Of a stretch of 64,000 bases of DNA, positions 25,129 to 34,664 are shown one piece after another. The stretch is from Hyphomicrobium_A sp963745205 (GTDB lineage Bacteria > Pseudomonadota > Alphaproteobacteria > Rhizobiales > Hyphomicrobiaceae), in contig CAVUWX010000025.1 of NCBI GenBank assembly GCA_963745205.1, positions 1 to 64,000 of the forward strand, written 5' to 3'. Below the pieces are notes generated by a model. That model was given only the letters and a program-made list of their open reading frames with translations. It made no database searches and was not told where the DNA came from. The first letter of the stretch is position 1, and each line of letters begins with the position of its first letter. The translations under genes were made by a program, and so were the position numbers.

Positions 25129-27882
25129 CTAATGACCGCTTGGGCGTTGGCTCAATTCCTCAAGGAGCGGTCGCAGCGCATCGAGTTCCGCGCCAAAGCC
25201 GCCCCAGTCTCCGGCTCTCAACCGCTCGATTGCGCGGTCGTAGTGATTGAGCGCCTCGCGCGCTCGACCGTCGGCAGGACCTGCTGGCGATGGTCCCGCC
25301 GCCGCCGGCATAGGAACGGAACCCAGGGAGGCGTCCTTGAAGAGCGCCGCCAGTGCCGCGGGGAGAGTATCATCCATGACCACACGGTCGCCGTAGGCTG
25401 CGATCACCCGCTTGAGCTCCGGTAGTTGGCCGGTCTTCGCGCGGAGGTACAAGGGCGACACGTACAAGAGCGAGTTCTCGATCGGAACAACCAGGAGATT
25501 CCCGCGGATCACCCTCGAGCCCATCTGATTCCAGAGGGAAATCTGCTGGGAGATCTCGGTGTTCTGGTTGATGCGCGCCTCGATCTGAGAGGGCCCGAAG
25601 ACGAGCTTGTCTTTGGGGAACTCGTAGACGATCAGCTTGCCGTAGTCGGGCGGGTCACATCGGGCCGCGAGCCACGCAATCATATTCTGTCGCCGGCTCG
25701 GCAGCATGGGGAGCATGAGGAAGAACTCGGCGCGCGTCTCCCCGGGCAAGCGCATGTTGATATAGTAGGGGGCCATCTCGGCATCGTCGGCGACGCCCTC
25801 GATGGCGGTTGCCTGGCGAGGGAATTGCCACAAATCTTCGCGGTTATAGAAGACTTCGGGAATGTCCATGTGATAGGCGCGATAGACTTGCGCCTGGATG
25901 TGGAAGAGATCCTCCGGGTAGCGAATGTGCTTTTGCAGCTCCGCCGGCATGGCCCCGAAGGGCTTGAACAGGCCGGGGAATATGCGCTGGTAGGTCTTGA
26001 CGATGGCGTCGGATGGATCTGCCACGTAGAACTCTACGGTCCCGTTGTAGGCGTCGATCACGACTTTGACCGAGTTGCGGATGTAGTTGGTCCCCCCAGC
26101 CACGGGCTGGGCGTAGGGGAACCAGCGGCTCGTGGTGTAGGCATCCTGTAGCCAGAAAAGGCGCCCATTGCTGACCACCATGTACGGGTCCCGGTCGAGG
26201 CGCAGCACAGGGGCGATCGTGCGCGCCAGCTCCTGGACGTTGCGACGGAACAGGATGCGGCTCTCACCGGTGATGTAACGGCTAAGCAGTATGTTCGGGT
26301 CGTCGAAATACCAGGCGAATAGGGTCCTGCGGGAGATCCCACCAACTGCAACCCCGGCCACGCCGTCGTATGTCGAGTAGACGTTTTCCTTTCCCTTAGG
26401 ATAGTCGAACTCCGGCGTGCTTCCCTTGACGATCACATAGGAATCGGCGCCCTGCCCGAAATAAATGCGCGGCTCGCGGACGGCGGGGCCGCCGGACGCG
26501 ACCGGAGGGATGTCCTGTAAGTAGAAAATCGGCAAGCCTTCGGTGGACTTTCGGGTGACCGGGGACATGACCACTCCATTGCCGTGCGTGAAGAGCACGT
26601 GGAGGTTGACCCAGGTCTGCGCGTTGGGCGGAAGGAGCGCGGACTCCAGCTCGCGGGCCGAGAGCATCACCTGCTGATATGAGCCGTCGAGTTCATAGCG
26701 ATCGACGTCGACATCGTGGAACCTGTAGTAGGTCCGGATCTCCTGCAGTTGTGCGTAGGTATCAATCAGCGGCTGCCAGTCCCACAGCCGGATGTTGTCG
26801 ATGGTCGCGCGGTTGTCTTTGAGCGACTGGGCGGTGAGCCCCTCTTCTGCCGGGAAGGGTTTGACCCTTATCTGTCGTAGATTGTAGGCCTCCTGGGTTA
26901 GGGTGATGCTCCGCTGAATGTAAGGCGCCTCCAATTGCAGCTCATTCGGTTTTACGTAGACGCGTCGGAATACCGCTGGAAATGCCACCGTGAGGAGGAA
27001 CCAGCTTCCAATAATCAATACCGCCGCGGCTAGAGGAAGTTTGTAGGTCCGTGCGCGCAAGTTGGCCCATGAGGCAAGGGCAGCGGCGGAAGCGAAGCCG
27101 ACCAGCGCCCAAAGGAGGGGCAGCCCGACATAGATGTCGGTGTAGGCCGCTCCCACAACAACGCCGTTGTCGCCGTAGAGCAACAAGAAGCGGTCCAGGG
27201 CGAAGGACCAGGCCATTACCGCGAAGAAGAGACCCAAGAGGACGGAGCCGTGAGCTGCGGCTGCGGATGACATCCACTGGCGTCTGCCGTCGAGTATGAT
27301 GTCGCCGTGCGCCCAATACACGGCGCCAGCGACAAAGGTGCTCAAAACGAGTGTCAGCAGCATCCAGTCCTTGAGCACGATGTAAGCGGGAAGCGAAAAG
27401 AGATAAAAGCCGATGTCCTTGCCGAAGAGGGGATCGCGCTGTCCGTACGGCACCTGGTGGATGAACCGCAGGACCGCGTCCCAGTTTTCGATCTCGCCCG
27501 CGGCCATCAAGATCCCAAGAACAACGGCGACCACAGCGATGAGAAGACGCCACGGGAGGTGAACGGACGCCAGCAGCTCGGGCAACGTCGCGGGCAATGT
27601 CCGGACGGTCGCGGATCGCCGGTCGAAGGCTACGGGAAGCCAAGGCCCGCGGTGCCGGGCGAACCTGAATGCCAGCGTTCCGTTCACCCAAAGGAAGACG
27701 GTCGAGCACGCAAAAACGACGGAGAACAGGATAGCTTTCGTGCCGAAGATTATCCAAAAAACATCAAGATATCCGACCGCCGAAAACCAGAGCAAATCGA
27801 CCAGGAAGCTACCGGTGCGTCGGAGCAGGATCAGGAGGACGGCAGCGACGAGGACCGTCCCTATTATTCCTCTCCGTCGCAT
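25129..27882 (-). CDS. UPF0182-family large membrane protein
   Basis: 917 aa from the ATG behind GGAGGCTGGAT, the usual UPF0182 length. About seven N-terminal membrane helices (for example IGTVLVAAVLLILLRRTGSF) precede a long extracytoplasmic domain with family-like segments YIQRSITLTQEAYNLRQI, NIRLWDWQPLIDTYAQLQEI, FYVADPSDAIVKTYQRIFPG and YFPKGKENVYSTY-type loops. The role is unknown across the family. The longer frame back to 28437 merely runs through integrase remnants and is not part of the gene. The C-terminus is Pro/Ala-rich then helical (EALNHYDRAIERLRAGDWGG). Confidence 0.85.
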   Translation of the reverse strand: MRRRGIIGTVLVAAVLLILLRRTGSFLVDLLWFSAVGYLDVFWIIFGTKAILFSVVFACSTVFLWVNGTLAFRFARHRGPWLPVAFDRRSATVRTLPATLPELLASVHLPWRLLIAVVAVVLGILMAAGEIENWDAVLRFIHQVPYGQRDPLFGKDIGFYLFSLPAYIVLKDWMLLTLVLSTFVAGAVYWAHGDIILDGRRQWMSSAAAAHGSVLLGLFFAVMAWSFALDRFLLLYGDNGVVVGAAYTDIYVGLPLLWALVGFASAAALASWANLRARTYKLPLAAAVLIIGSWFLLTVAFPAVFRRVYVKPNELQLEAPYIQRSITLTQEAYNLRQIRVKPFPAEEGLTAQSLKDNRATIDNIRLWDWQPLIDTYAQLQEIRTYYRFHDVDVDRYELDGSYQQVMLSARELESALLPPNAQTWVNLHVLFTHGNGVVMSPVTRKSTEGLPIFYLQDIPPVASGGPAVREPRIYFGQGADSYVIVKGSTPEFDYPKGKENVYSTYDGVAGVAVGGISRRTLFAWYFDDPNILLSRYITGESRILFRRNVQELARTIAPVLRLDRDPYMVVSNGRLFWLQDAYTTSRWFPYAQPVAGGTNYIRNSVKVVIDAYNGTVEFYVADPSDAIVKTYQRIFPGLFKPFGAMPAELQKHIRYPEDLFHIQAQVYRAYHMDIPEVFYNREDLWQFPRQATAIEGVADDAEMAPYYINMRLPGETRAEFFLMLPMLPSRRQNMIAWLAARCDPPDYGKLIVYEFPKDKLVFGPSQIEARINQNTEISQQISLWNQMGSRVIRGNLLVVPIENSLLYVSPLYLRAKTGQLPELKRVIAAYGDRVVMDDTLPAALAALFKDASLGSVPMPAAAGPSPAGPADGRAREALNHYDRAIERLRAGDWGGFGAELDALRPLLEELSQRPSGH

Positions 27883-28017
27883 ATCCAGCCTCCGTCCTGT
27901 ATTCCCCGTCTGCAGGACCAGCGACAGAATCTCTACGGCAATCCGCATCGGTCGGCTACGCGTACGACGTCTGGACCAGATATTTCCCGCCGAGGTTAGT
28001 GATCTGGAGACCGAACT

Positions 28018-28220
28018 GCTCGCCTTCGTTTCTCTTGACCCGCTCGAACCAGATGCTGGCCTGCTTAAGGTTGACTTGGTCGAGGCGCATTCCGACCGCC
28101 TCAGAGACCCCGAGCCCGTACGGGTACATGACAAGCAGCTGGGCATGGTCACGGACGCCATGCCGATTTGGCCTTCGCCGCCTCGAGCAGGAGCTCCATT
28201 TCGGAGGGGCCGAAAAAGTC
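28018..28220 (-). pseudogene. tyrosine recombinase (integrase) fragment
   Basis: Two adjoining frames: FFGPSEMELLLEAAKA, then after a shift NRHGVRDHAQLLVMYPYGLG VSEAVGMRLDQVNLKQ. This matches the start of the catalytic domain of tyrosine recombinases (...NRHGxRDAxxLLxMYRHGLRVSELxxLRxDQxDL), with the catalytic Arg changed (GLRVSE to GLGVSE). The rest of the gene is missing. Confidence 0.55.
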
Positions 28221-28341
28221 CGTTGACCGCTCTCGTGAGCGTTAGTCGTCCGCTCACTCTTTTCCTTTCGCCGCTTGCGTGACGCTCCGATTCCGGTGCT
28301 GATGACGCACTGAAAACGCTCGCTCGCGGCGGAGGACGCGA

Positions 28342-30405
28342 ATGCAGACTCCATCGGAGGCGCTTTTCCTCGCGCAGATCGTTCTGCTGCTCCTGGTCGG
28401 ACGCCTGATGGGCGAGGCGATGCAGCGGATCGGGCAAGCGGCCGTCATGGGGCCGCTGATCGCTGGAATTCTGCTTGGTCCTTCAGTATTCGGCGCGATC
28501 TGGCCCGAGGCGCAACACGCGGTCTTCGACGCAAATCCGCAACAGAAAAGCATGCTCGATGCCGTCTCGCAGCTTGGCATCCTGATGCTGTTGCTGCTGA
28601 CCGGGATGGAGACCGACCTCAGACTGGTTAAACAGGCGCGCCGTGCTGCCATCAGCACGTCGGCCGCGGGGATCGTGGTGCCCTTCGCCTGCGGGTTCGC
28701 GCTCGGCGAGCTGTTGCCCGCCGCAATGCTGCCGAAACCTGACCAGCGGATCATCACCTCGCTGTTTCTCGGTACGGCATTGTCGATTGCCTCGGTGAAG
28801 ATCGTGGCAATGGTCGTGCGCGAGATGGGGTTCATGCGTCGAAACGTTGGGATGACGCTGATCGCCTCGGCCATCATCGACGACACGGTCGGATGGATCA
28901 TCGTCGCGATCATCTCCGGCCTCGCGGTTCACGGACAGGTGGACGCACGCGCTTTGGGTCAGAGCGTGCTCGGAACGGCAATCTTTCTTGCGGCGAGCTT
29001 TACGCTAGGTCGGCGTCTCGTGTTCAGCATCATCCGCTGGACCAACGACAATTTTGTCAGCGAAGTGCCGGTGGTCACCGCAATTCTCGTCGTCATGGGC
29101 TCGATGGCGCTCACCACGCATCTGATTGGCGTACATACCGTGCTGGGTGCGTTCGTGGCCGGGATTCTCGTCGGCGAGTTGCCGATCCTGACCCGCCACA
29201 TCGACGAACAATTGCGAGGCCTCGTCGTTGCCCTGTTCATGCCCATCTTCTTTTCGCTTGCCGGATTGCACGTCGACCTGACTCACCTCGCAGACTCGCA
29301 TCTATTCTTATTGACCATCGGTCTGATTTTGATCGCGAGCGTCGGCAAGTTCGCCGGAGCGTTCTTGGGGGGCGCTCTTGGCGGCATGAGCGCACGGGAA
29401 TCCCTGGCTCTTGGTTGCGGCATGAACGCCCGCGGCTCGACCGAGGTGATTGTCGCGTCGATCGGTTTGTCGATGGGGGCGCTCAGCCAGGATCTCTTCA
29501 GCATGATCGTCGCCATGGCGGTGGTCACCACGATGGCGATGCCGCCGACCTTGCGCTGGGCTTTCTCGCGACTGCCGTTGCGTTGCGACGAGCGCATCCG
29601 CCTCGAGCGCGAAGCATTCGAGGCGACGGGATTTTTCACCAATATCGAGCGCCTGCTTGTCGCCGTGGACGACAGTGCGAACGGCAAACTTGCCTGGCAC
29701 CTTGCCGATATGCTTGCTCGGTCGCGCGGAATCCCCACGACTGTCCTTCGGTTGGGCGCGAGGGCGCCGAGGCTGGACGCGGCCTTGGGCGTCGAGTCTC
29801 TCGCGCTGGAGGGGGTCGTGACCAAAGAGGCGCAAAAGGGATACGATTTCCTGGTGCTAGGTTTCGAGAGGACGACGGGAACCCACGGCGGCTTCCACGA
29901 GCAGATCGCCCGGATGGCCGTCGGGTTTGAGGGCACCCTTGCGGTTGCCGTGGCGCGGGGCTCGCATTTGCAGAAACCACCGGAGCGCCGCCTGAACATC
30001 CTGGTGCCGGTGCGCGGCAACAAAGTCTCGCGGCGGGGCGCCGAGGTGGCACTCACTCTGGCGCGTGCCGGCGCCGGCGCGGTGACGGCTCTTTATGTCA
30101 TGGGCACGGTCGGCCTCGGTGCCGCACAGCGCCGCCTGAAACGGCCGACCATGAGCCGGCGCCACGAGGAAACCATCCTCAAGGACATCGTCGAGCTGGC
30201 GGAGCGCTATGACACGCCGATCCGAACGGCCTTGCGTCTCGATATCGCACCCGAGGATGCCATCCTGAGGCAGGCGCGTCTCGGGCATTATGATCTGGTC
30301 GTGATGGGGGTCGGCCGCCCCGCCGGCGAGACGCTATATTTCGGCAAGATCGCGGCCGCGATGCTGGAGAACTCGCAACACTCCATCCTGTTCGTGTCGA
30401 GCTGA
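28342..30405 (+). CDS. CPA2 cation/proton antiporter with universal-stress-like tail
   Basis: 687 aa. About 12 membrane helices over residues 1-400, with GILMLLLLTGMETDLRLVKQ, the ion-site region SAIIDDTVGWIIVAIISGLA and FMPIFFSLAGLHVDLT. Residues about 430-687 contain two Usp-like modules (RLLVAVDDSANGKLAWHLAD; LNILVPVRGNKVSRRGAEVA; then DLVVMGVGRPAGE), with the G-x2-G-like nucleotide loop near YDLVVMGVGRP. It likely exchanges Na+ or K+ for protons in the inner membrane, with nucleotide regulation through the tail. Ribosome-binding site GGAGGACGCGA. Confidence 0.88.
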   Translation: MQTPSEALFLAQIVLLLLVGRLMGEAMQRIGQAAVMGPLIAGILLGPSVFGAIWPEAQHAVFDANPQQKSMLDAVSQLGILMLLLLTGMETDLRLVKQARRAAISTSAAGIVVPFACGFALGELLPAAMLPKPDQRIITSLFLGTALSIASVKIVAMVVREMGFMRRNVGMTLIASAIIDDTVGWIIVAIISGLAVHGQVDARALGQSVLGTAIFLAASFTLGRRLVFSIIRWTNDNFVSEVPVVTAILVVMGSMALTTHLIGVHTVLGAFVAGILVGELPILTRHIDEQLRGLVVALFMPIFFSLAGLHVDLTHLADSHLFLLTIGLILIASVGKFAGAFLGGALGGMSARESLALGCGMNARGSTEVIVASIGLSMGALSQDLFSMIVAMAVVTTMAMPPTLRWAFSRLPLRCDERIRLEREAFEATGFFTNIERLLVAVDDSANGKLAWHLADMLARSRGIPTTVLRLGARAPRLDAALGVESLALEGVVTKEAQKGYDFLVLGFERTTGTHGGFHEQIARMAVGFEGTLAVAVARGSHLQKPPERRLNILVPVRGNKVSRRGAEVALTLARAGAGAVTALYVMGTVGLGAAQRRLKRPTMSRRHEETILKDIVELAERYDTPIRTALRLDIAPEDAILRQARLGHYDLVVMGVGRPAGETLYFGKIAAAMLENSQHSILFVSS

Positions 30406-30579
30406 CGCGAATCTCTCTTGTGGTTTGAGCGGACGTTCGAAGCAGGCGGAGTTCGCCACCCTCCGGGCAGCATCGAAGGAGGCTAGCCGATGCCGCCATC
30501 CTCGACCATACGGCGGCACCAGCTCGATCTGTTGCGTCGCTCTAAGGGCACCGGAGATCCGCTTTGATCCTCGTACCGC

Positions 30580-31266
30580 CTAGCCCATCGCGACGCGGAT
30601 CGGCTTCCCACCATGTTTGGCGCGATCCAGGTAAAGAGTCACGACGGCGAACGTGATCCAGGCGCCGTTAAAAAGGATGCTGCCGAGCAGCATCAATTCT
30701 CCGGGGATCGGGCCCACTGAGGCGCGCTGTATCAGCTCGCCCAAATTCGCAATTGGCGTCGGGTGAACCGCGATTTTGCCGTAGTAGGCCAGCGCCTGAA
30801 TTCCGAGGATCCATATGTAGTTGCGGCGCAGTCGGCGTCCGACGGCGCGAGCAAGGCTAATGTGATGGCGCGGCTCGCAGTAATCCCGTGCCAGAATCTG
30901 AGGCCAGCCATGATCAAGGCTCACGCCCTCTCCGCGCAGCATGGGGGCGTAGAAGTGCGTCTCCATCCAGCGAGCCCGCGCGCGCCAGACGTTGAAGTAA
31001 CGATAGCGCCGCCCCTCGAAGACCAGGAACACAATGCTGAGGATGCCGGCGAACACGAGTGGCAGTGGCGAGGCGTCTCTGTTCGAGAAGGTTACCGAGA
31101 GCGCGATGCCTGTCGTCACCACAGCCCAGTTGGTCGTATTGTCGAGGCGCGTGCGCCAGATGGTGCTGCGGTACACTTCTCCGCGATAGAGATGAGCGAG
31201 TGCGCCGATCTCGGCCGCGCTGAATTCGTGTTCAAGTGAGGCTGGCCGGGTCGCTTCCATGGCCAT
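30580..31266 (-). CDS. DUF2270 membrane protein
   Basis: 228 aa from MAMEATRP, behind GGAGACGCAGCG. Family features: LAHLYRGEVYRSTIWRTRLD followed by NTTNWAVVTTGIALSVTF, the helix PLVFAGILSIVFLVFEGRRY RYFNVWRARARWMETHFYAP and a C-terminal pair of helices. Predicted integral membrane protein of unknown function. Convergent with the antiporter gene. Confidence 0.85.
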   Translation of the reverse strand: MAMEATRPASLEHEFSAAEIGALAHLYRGEVYRSTIWRTRLDNTTNWAVVTTGIALSVTFSNRDASPLPLVFAGILSIVFLVFEGRRYRYFNVWRARARWMETHFYAPMLRGEGVSLDHGWPQILARDYCEPRHHISLARAVGRRLRRNYIWILGIQALAYYGKIAVHPTPIANLGELIQRASVGPIPGELMLLGSILFNGAWITFAVVTLYLDRAKHGGKPIRVAMG

Positions 31267-31883
31267 CGCTGCGTCTCCACGGATGACACGGATTAACAGC
31301 ATAGCGGGGGACTGACAACGTGGGGAAATCTTCAGCTTCTATGCCCTGCTACATTAGCAAAGTGGTGAAGCTCATACGCAGGCACAACATCTGAAGCACG
31401 CGTAGCTGCTGGCGCGTAAACGACCTCAGCCAAGACGTCAGGGTTGTCGGCGGATGTTTGCAACCGACTCCGGCCGCGGCGATCCGTTGGGCAGCGTGAC
31501 TTCCCCGGCGAGGACATTCGTCTGTGCACTCGACGAGGGAGCTAGGCTGTCATGGCTCTGTAAAGCCACCGGCGTCTTTTTTGTCGTTGCACCGGAACGT
31601 GACCCAGGCGAGTAGGTAGGAGCAGCAAGCCGTCTGGCGCCTCAATCCTTCGGCGGCGTCGCGAGGCGAAGGACTGTGGACGAGGCTTTTGATGGGTACT
31701 CGCACTGTCATCGCGATACGTGCCGTTGGTGTTCGACGGTCGATGATCTAGATCAACGCGCCGAGAATTAACGCGCTTAGGAAGAAAAGGGAGTATAGAT
31801 AGGAGGCCTCAACATAGCGATTTGCAATTTCGAAGATTGAGGGCTTTTTGTCTGCGTGGGGGGACAACCGGTAGGAGTGTCCC
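31267..31883. other. intergenic region with a near-FNR box
   Basis: No gene seen in about 600 bp. ATGATCTAGATCAA at 31743 is the only clear site. Confidence 0.4.
31743..31756. promoter_or_regulatory. near-consensus FNR/FixK box (ATGATCTAGATCAA)
   Basis: One mismatch from a perfect palindrome (the same core CTAG as the site at 37726), 128 bp upstream of the DUF937 gene. Confidence 0.45.
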
Positions 31884-32858
31884 ATGTCGACGAATTTAGT
31901 CTCCAACATCACTCAAGTCCTCAGCTCCAATTCCGTGTCGCGCGTCGCCTCGAGCCTCGGACTCGATGGGGCGCAGGTTGAGAAAGCGCTGCAGGCAGGT
32001 ACGCCTGCGCTTCTGGCCGCGCTCACTTCCCTTGTCTCCAAACCCGCAGGTGCGGCGGCGCTAAATGGGGCTGTAGAGCAGCAGCAGCCCGGGGTGCTGA
32101 CGAGCTTGGCCAGTATGATCGGCGGCTCTGGGCAGAAAGATCTTATTGATACCGGCGCCAATACCCTGACATCTCTTCTCGGCGGCACGACCATGTCTGC
32201 GCTCACCAACGCAGTCGGTCAGTATGCCGGCGTCGGCGAAGGGGGTTCAAAGAGCCTTATGGGTCTACTTGGGCCGGTCGTGATGGGCGTGCTGGGACAA
32301 CAACAGCGCACGAGCGGTCTCGATGCTACGGGCCTCGCAAACCTTCTTGCCTCACAAAAAGACAACATCGCCCGCGCTCTACCCGCCGGTTTCGCCAACT
32401 ATCTCAGCGGAACCGGGATCCTCGATCGCATTACCGGCCCAACGGCGCGGCCCGAACCGGCTTACCCCAGATCGCCATCGACCAGCACGACCACGCCGTC
32501 CTGGCTCTTACCGGCGCTTGGGATTTTAGCAATCGGCGCCCTTGCCTGGTACCTGCTCTCCGGCCCGAGCCCGACGCAGACTGTTGCCGAGCTGCCGTTG
32601 CCCAAGCTGGCCCCGCTTCCGTTGACCAAGGCCGAGACCCCCGCGCAGATACCTGGCAACGCGACCTTCATGGTTAGAGCAGACGAGGCAAATAACTGGA
32701 TCGGCAGACCAGTTTACAGCAGCGACAACAAGAAGATCGGCGAGATCACAGAGATCACGCGCGATCCCGACAACAAGGTCACCGAGCTTTATATCGATAC
32801 GGGTAGCTTCCTCGGCATCGGTGCCACACGCTACCGGATCACTTCTGAGCAGATTTAA
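31884..32858 (+). CDS. DUF937 protein with C-terminal PRC-barrel, in-frame stop
   Basis: 324 aa. Residues 1-185 are DUF937 (VEKALQAGTPALLAALTSLV; LLGGTTMSALTNAVGQYAGV); then one helix (WLLPALGILAIGALAWYLLS); then a PRC-barrel (NWIGRPVYSSDNKKIGEITE). The PRC domain is cut by TAA at 32856-32858, yet the same frame stays open and sensible for 28 further codons to 32945 (EVKPDGLVLTLKETEVKSVP...), which is exactly the expected end of a PRC barrel. So either a nonsense mutation or readthrough. A near-FNR box lies upstream. Confidence 0.8.
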   Translation: MSTNLVSNITQVLSSNSVSRVASSLGLDGAQVEKALQAGTPALLAALTSLVSKPAGAAALNGAVEQQQPGVLTSLASMIGGSGQKDLIDTGANTLTSLLGGTTMSALTNAVGQYAGVGEGGSKSLMGLLGPVVMGVLGQQQRTSGLDATGLANLLASQKDNIARALPAGFANYLSGTGILDRITGPTARPEPAYPRSPSTSTTTPSWLLPALGILAIGALAWYLLSGPSPTQTVAELPLPKLAPLPLTKAETPAQIPGNATFMVRADEANNWIGRPVYSSDNKKIGEITEITRDPDNKVTELYIDTGSFLGIGATRYRITSEQI

Positions 32859-32945
32859 GAAGTCAAGCCCGATGGCCTCGTGCTGACGCTCAAGGAGACC
32901 GAGGTAAAGAGCGTGCCGCAAGCGGGTGAGAACCAGAAGCAATAG
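32859..32945 (+). other. in-frame continuation of the PRC-barrel gene beyond TAA
   Basis: 28 codons in the same frame up to TAG, encoding EVKPDGLVLTLKETEVKSVP and QAGENQKQ. Amino-acid pattern fits the final strand of a PRC barrel. Confidence 0.5.
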
Positions 32946-33230
32946 GAAAGTCGGCTCTAATCGGCAGCGCGGATTCTGCTATCCGCGCTTCTTTCTCGAT
33001 GGCCTCATGCAGGCGTTCGACAGCCTTCGCCCGCCGTAAGACGCCACCTACGCGCGACAGCCTTGTGCTGCGTCCCGTCGCTCCCTGTGGCCTTGCGTCA
33101 CGCAACACCCGCAATGCGCGGATACGCATCGCCTCCAATTTGCGTGCATTCTTTTTTCGATTTCCGTGATGCGTGCTAGGGTGACATGGGATCTTGTCAG
33201 CGCTCGACGGGGTAGGCTTAGGAGGCTTCG

Positions 33231-33956
33231 ATGCTCACTGCTCTCGCACGCGATGACATGCTCGTCTCATGTCTGATCGGCCAGCTCATCACGAGCGAAG
33301 CTAGCGAGAAAATCGGCAATATTGATGACTTGATAATGGATAAACGGGGCCACATCAGCGCGGTGCTAAGCGAAGTCGGCAGTTTTCTCGGAGTCGAAAA
33401 GAAGCTTGTCGCTATTCCCTTCAGTTCCCTGTCGATCGATGTTGCGGCGGCCGGTAAGCCCCGCATTGTCGCCGAGTTTTCCAAGCCGTACTTGGCAGAG
33501 GCACCGCTTTTCAAACCGCCAGGACAATTAACCCTTGACCAGTTGAAGGACACCGCTGCGGCTCTTGGAGCGAGGGCTGCGGAAAAGGCGTCAGAGATCG
33601 GGCATCGGGCCGCCGACACAGCATCCAAGGTTGCCGAGATGGCAGTCGAGAAAGCCTCCGATCTCAGCCATAAAGCCACGGGCACAGCATCCGAGGTCGG
33701 AAAGAAGATTGCCGATATGGGGCCGGATCTCATCCAAAAGGCCGCAGACAAGGCATCCGAGGTTGGACAGAGGATCGCAGATAAGACGTCCGAACTTATC
33801 CAGAAGGCGTCAGAGAAGGTATCCGAGGTCGGGCAGAAAGTTGCGGAGAAAAGCTCCGAATTGACCCGCAAAGTAGCGGGGCCGGACGAGGATCTGGGGC
33901 AATCAACTTCGACCGGCGAGCTTAAGGACGAGCCGCAGGTAAGCGCGAAGGAATAA
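33231..33956 (+). CDS. PRC-barrel protein with ten LEA-like 11-residue repeats
   Basis: 241 aa behind GGAGGCTTCG. Residues 1-80 form a PRC barrel (LIGQLITSEASEKIGNIDDL, IMDKRGHISAVLSEVGSFLG, KLVAIPFSSLSI). Residues 107-216 consist of ten ungapped 11-mers, for example EKASEIGHRAA, DKASEVGQRIA, EKVSEVGQKVA and EKSSELTRKVA, with A/V/I/L at fixed positions and charged residues between. This is the pattern of group-3 late-embryogenesis-abundant (desiccation) proteins, forming amphipathic helix. Probably a cytoplasmic membrane- or protein-protecting stress protein; inferred from pattern only. Confidence 0.75.
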   Translation: MLTALARDDMLVSCLIGQLITSEASEKIGNIDDLIMDKRGHISAVLSEVGSFLGVEKKLVAIPFSSLSIDVAAAGKPRIVAEFSKPYLAEAPLFKPPGQLTLDQLKDTAAALGARAAEKASEIGHRAADTASKVAEMAVEKASDLSHKATGTASEVGKKIADMGPDLIQKAADKASEVGQRIADKTSELIQKASEKVSEVGQKVAEKSSELTRKVAGPDEDLGQSTSTGELKDEPQVSAKE

Positions 33957-33989
33957 AAAGGAACTCGGACTGAACGTACGAGGGCGCCG

Positions 33990-34080
33990 GGCACTGTCAC
34001 AGTAACGCACTGGCTTGGTACAGACGGGCCATATAGCGTTTGCGTATGGACAAGCTCTCATACCACCGCCACCGCTTTAC
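33990..34080 (+). mobile_element. IS6 left-end remnant
   Basis: GGCACTGTCACAGTAA and the following 75 bases match the left end of the intact IS6 at 4154, through the first transposase codons (ATGGACAAGCTCTCATACCA), then similarity stops. About 0.6 kb upstream of the second HdeA-like gene copy. Confidence 0.8.
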
Positions 34081-34500
34081 GCTCCTTCGGGACGGTCGTA
34101 ATCTGCCGCCGCCAGAAGGCCGTGGCGTATGACGACCTGCTCCCTTTCACCGAGCACATCAGGGCTGCCCGGGCGCAACTGAGCCTGCGCAGCTTCTATC
34201 TCACTCGAAACAGCGCGACCATTCTGCCATTCCCCAAAACGCCTACGGCACTCCGCTTGAGCCATTGAGCAGCCGTCCTTGGTTCGGAGTGCGAGCTCGC
34301 GGTGTTCAAGCCAGAGGTGTGAGAAAGAAAAAGGGCAACACCCATGCTCAGGTGTCGCCCTGGTCAGTATTTCAGCCAACTCCCCCACTCGGGGGTTGAG
34401 GGTGGAGTGGCCAGGGCTCATCCCGTCGAAATCAGCCCCTAGCGCGTGCTCGGCGAACCGATCGGTTGCGCACTAAACAAAACTTATACCTGCGTTACAA
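34081..34500. other. non-coding stretch between the IS6 remnant and the duplicated gene
   Basis: A minus-strand frame (34077-34421) crosses a strong terminator, so it is probably not a gene. Two hairpins lie here: the terminator at 34325 and another at 34378-34400 (caactccccc...gggggttg). Confidence 0.4.
34325..34361 (-). terminator. minus-strand rho-independent terminator
   Basis: On the minus strand AGGGCGACACC, 8-nt loop, GGTGTTGCCCT, then TTTTTCTTTCTC. No gene with a matching end is visible just upstream on that strand, so it may belong to a lost gene. Confidence 0.7.
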
Positions 34501-34507
34501 GCGGCAC

Positions 34508-34521
34508 TTGACCTTGATCAA
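34508..34521. promoter_or_regulatory. FNR/FixK-type box (TTGACCTTGATCAA)
   Basis: Perfect TTGA-N6-TCAA, about 233 bp upstream of the second HdeA-like gene. The first copy of that gene lacks this site. Confidence 0.6.
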
Positions 34522-34664
34522 ACTGAGCTGCGGCACTTGCGCTAGTCGCCTCGAAGACCGCCGCCGAGAATGGGCCAATCTACGAGCGCGACGGACACGC
34601 CCGCATCCAATTATCTGCTCTGATGCGGCCGCGTCGGTTGACCACGCAGTCGCACTGCAAGGTG

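Noticed and set aside
27883..28437. N-terminal extension of the UPF0182 frame
   Set aside because: A good start with GGAGG lies at 27882, and the extension crosses integrase relics.
31332..31529. 65-aa minus-strand frame
   Set aside because: No ribosome-binding site and no protein-like pattern.
32890..33138. 82-aa minus-strand frame overlapping the PRC gene tail
   Set aside because: Arg-rich; helical look is fair but start context is absent and the other strand explains part of it.
34077..34421. 114-aa minus-strand frame
   Set aside because: It runs across a strong terminator on its own strand.
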